This document shows, one piece after another, positions 63,241 to 64,000 of a stretch of 64,000 bases of DNA (positions are counted from its first letter, which is position 1; each line of letters opens with the position of its first letter). Where the stretch lies: contig NZ_MDDP01000043.1 in assembly GCF_001999725.1 (NCBI RefSeq), positions 124,001 to 188,000 on the forward strand, read 5' to 3'. The position numbers and the translations under genes are program-made. The notes beneath the pieces are model-generated. The model searched no databases, was not told the DNA's origin, and was given only the letters and a program-made list of their open reading frames with translations. Source of the DNA: Cellulophaga omnivescoria. Its GTDB lineage: Bacteria > Bacteroidota > Bacteroidia > Flavobacteriales > Flavobacteriaceae.

Positions 63241-64000
63241 TTAATTAAGTAACTCTGCTATTTTATTCTCTAGATTTTCTCCTCTTAAATTTTTAGCAAT
63301 TATAACTCCATTTTCATCTAAAATAAATGTAGACGGTATTGTGGTAACATTATATAGTTTAGCAACTTGTTGCACATCTTTTTCATTGTAAACGTGGTAC
63401 CATCCTAAACCATCTTCTTCAATTGCTTCTTTCCATTCATTTGCATTTCTGTCTAAAGAAACACCAATAATACTTAAACCTTTATCATAGTATTTATCGT
63501 AAACTTTTACCATATTAGGGTTTTCATTTCTACAAGGTTTACACCAAGCAGCCCAAAAATCTACTACAGTTACTTTTCCTAAAACATCTTTTAAAGCCAA
63601 AGGCTCTCCGTTTAAATTTGGAGCTGTAAACTCTGGAGCTTTTGCGCCAATTGAAGTAGCTTTGTTTTTATTTAATATTTCTATAATAGACTTAACTGAA
63701 GCAGTTTTTTTAACCTCGTCAGATAAAATATTAACAAGCTCGTTTATTTCTTCTTCATTTATTAAATTGTTTTGAAACAATCTGTTAGTGATCATTCCAG
63801 AAATTACAGCATTAGGGTTTTCTTTTACAAAGTTAACTTCAAACTCTTTACCTTCTTCCTGTATTTCTTTAATTTCATCTTGCAAAGCTTTTACAGTTGC
63901 TGTATCCCTAGCCATAGCAGCTTTTTGGTAATCTGCTTGTATAGATTGTACTTTTTCGCCAATTAACTTAGAGCCTTTTATAAAATCTGTAAACATATCA
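63241..64000 (-). CDS. TlpA/ResA-like thiol-disulfide oxidoreductase (3' part; truncated by window end)
   Basis: This is a redox protein, most likely periplasmic or lipid-anchored. The C-terminal thioredoxin domain has PEFTAPNLNGEPLALKD, the active site WCKPC (near 63530-63545) and a cis-Pro in TIPSTF. The helical region before it is typical of Bacteroidota proteins with an N-terminal DUF4369-type domain. The frame is open beyond 63996, where an internal Met lies, so the real start and signal sequence are outside the window. Confidence 0.9.
   Translation of the reverse strand, partial: DMFTDFIKGSKLIGEKVQSIQADYQKAAMARDTATVKALQDEIKEIQEEGKEFEVNFVKENPNAVISGMITNRLFQNNLINEEEINELVNILSDEVKKTASVKSIIEILNKNKATSIGAKAPEFTAPNLNGEPLALKDVLGKVTVVDFWAAWCKPCRNENPNMVKVYDKYYDKGLSIIGVSLDRNANEWKEAIEEDGLGWYHVYNEKDVQQVAKLYNVTTIPSTFILDENGVIIAKNLRGENLENKIAELLN

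Overview
This window is an AT-rich chromosome segment from a member of the Bacteroidota, most likely the family Flavobacteriaceae. The evidence is the gene content: a fused alpha/beta 2-oxoacid dehydrogenase E1, a stand-alone HsdR-N protein beside holA, SxxC/SCSSDDD-type lipoproteins, an FMN-binding GltB-like protein and an AcpH/GlmM pair. Promoter-like -7 boxes of the form TAnnTTTG, typical of this phylum, recur upstream of genes, while purine-rich Shine-Dalgarno sites are nearly absent. I see no rRNA, tRNA, CRISPR array, insertion sequence or prophage. The genus is not determined.

Layout. 1-5.0 kb: 5' part of recG (minus), then an M1 aminopeptidase followed by two tandem patatin-like hydrolases. 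5.0-8.8 kb: two minus-strand envelope proteins (one a degenerate OmpA relative), then a GT2/GT39 glycosyltransferase pair. 8.8-16.1 kb: GltB-like oxidoreductase, secreted M20 amidohydrolase with a 13-copy tetranucleotide repeat directly before its start codon, GNAT acetyltransferase, UvrD/PcrA helicase, zinc-ribbon protein, Sua5/YciO protein. 16.1-29.8 kb: OmpA-type lipoprotein, rhamnosyltransferase-like GT2, HsdR-N protein divergent from holA, DoxX, E1 alpha/beta, and a uvrA-LOG-pseudo-M1/beta-barrel cluster. 29.8-33.5 kb: two tandem lipoproteins with near-identical N-terminal halves and different C-terminal halves, next to a LexA-like HTH/S24 regulator with a doubled operator, then a small exporter-family protein. 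33.8-41.5 kb: Zn/Cd-type P1B ATPase with an orphan gene, Crp/Fnr regulator, pirin, EamA transporter, SSL2-type helicase, and a 0.5-kb intergenic region holding two copies of a hairpin element. 41.5-44.5 kb: serine beta-lactamase-like hydrolase, an unlisted 55-aa membrane peptide gene and a vWA lipoprotein.

44.7-53.2 kb is the clearest metabolic module: a nine-gene same-strand run encoding a two-subunit molybdenum hydroxylase (isoquinoline 1-oxidoreductase type) with MoaD, MoaA, MobA-like, MoeB-rhodanese, MoeA, XdhC and MocA-like proteins. It couples one TAT-exported molybdoenzyme to most of its own cofactor synthesis, loading and maturation, but moaC and moaE are not in the window. 53.3-64 kb: ECF sigma factor with a membrane partner, HMA-like small protein, Fe-S uracil-DNA glycosylase, cold-shock-domain protein with a long leader, DEAD-type RNA helicase, AcpH, GlmM, lipid A-type acyltransferase, rhomboid protease, an LVIVD-repeat lipoprotein, and a thioredoxin-like protein cut by the window end.

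Most of the window is ordinary flavobacterial core genome. The parts most worth a second look are the tetranucleotide repeat, the lipoprotein pair beside the S24 regulator and its operators, the duplicated hairpin element, the inactive-looking M1/beta-barrel fusion, the degenerate OmpA relative and the molybdenum operon.
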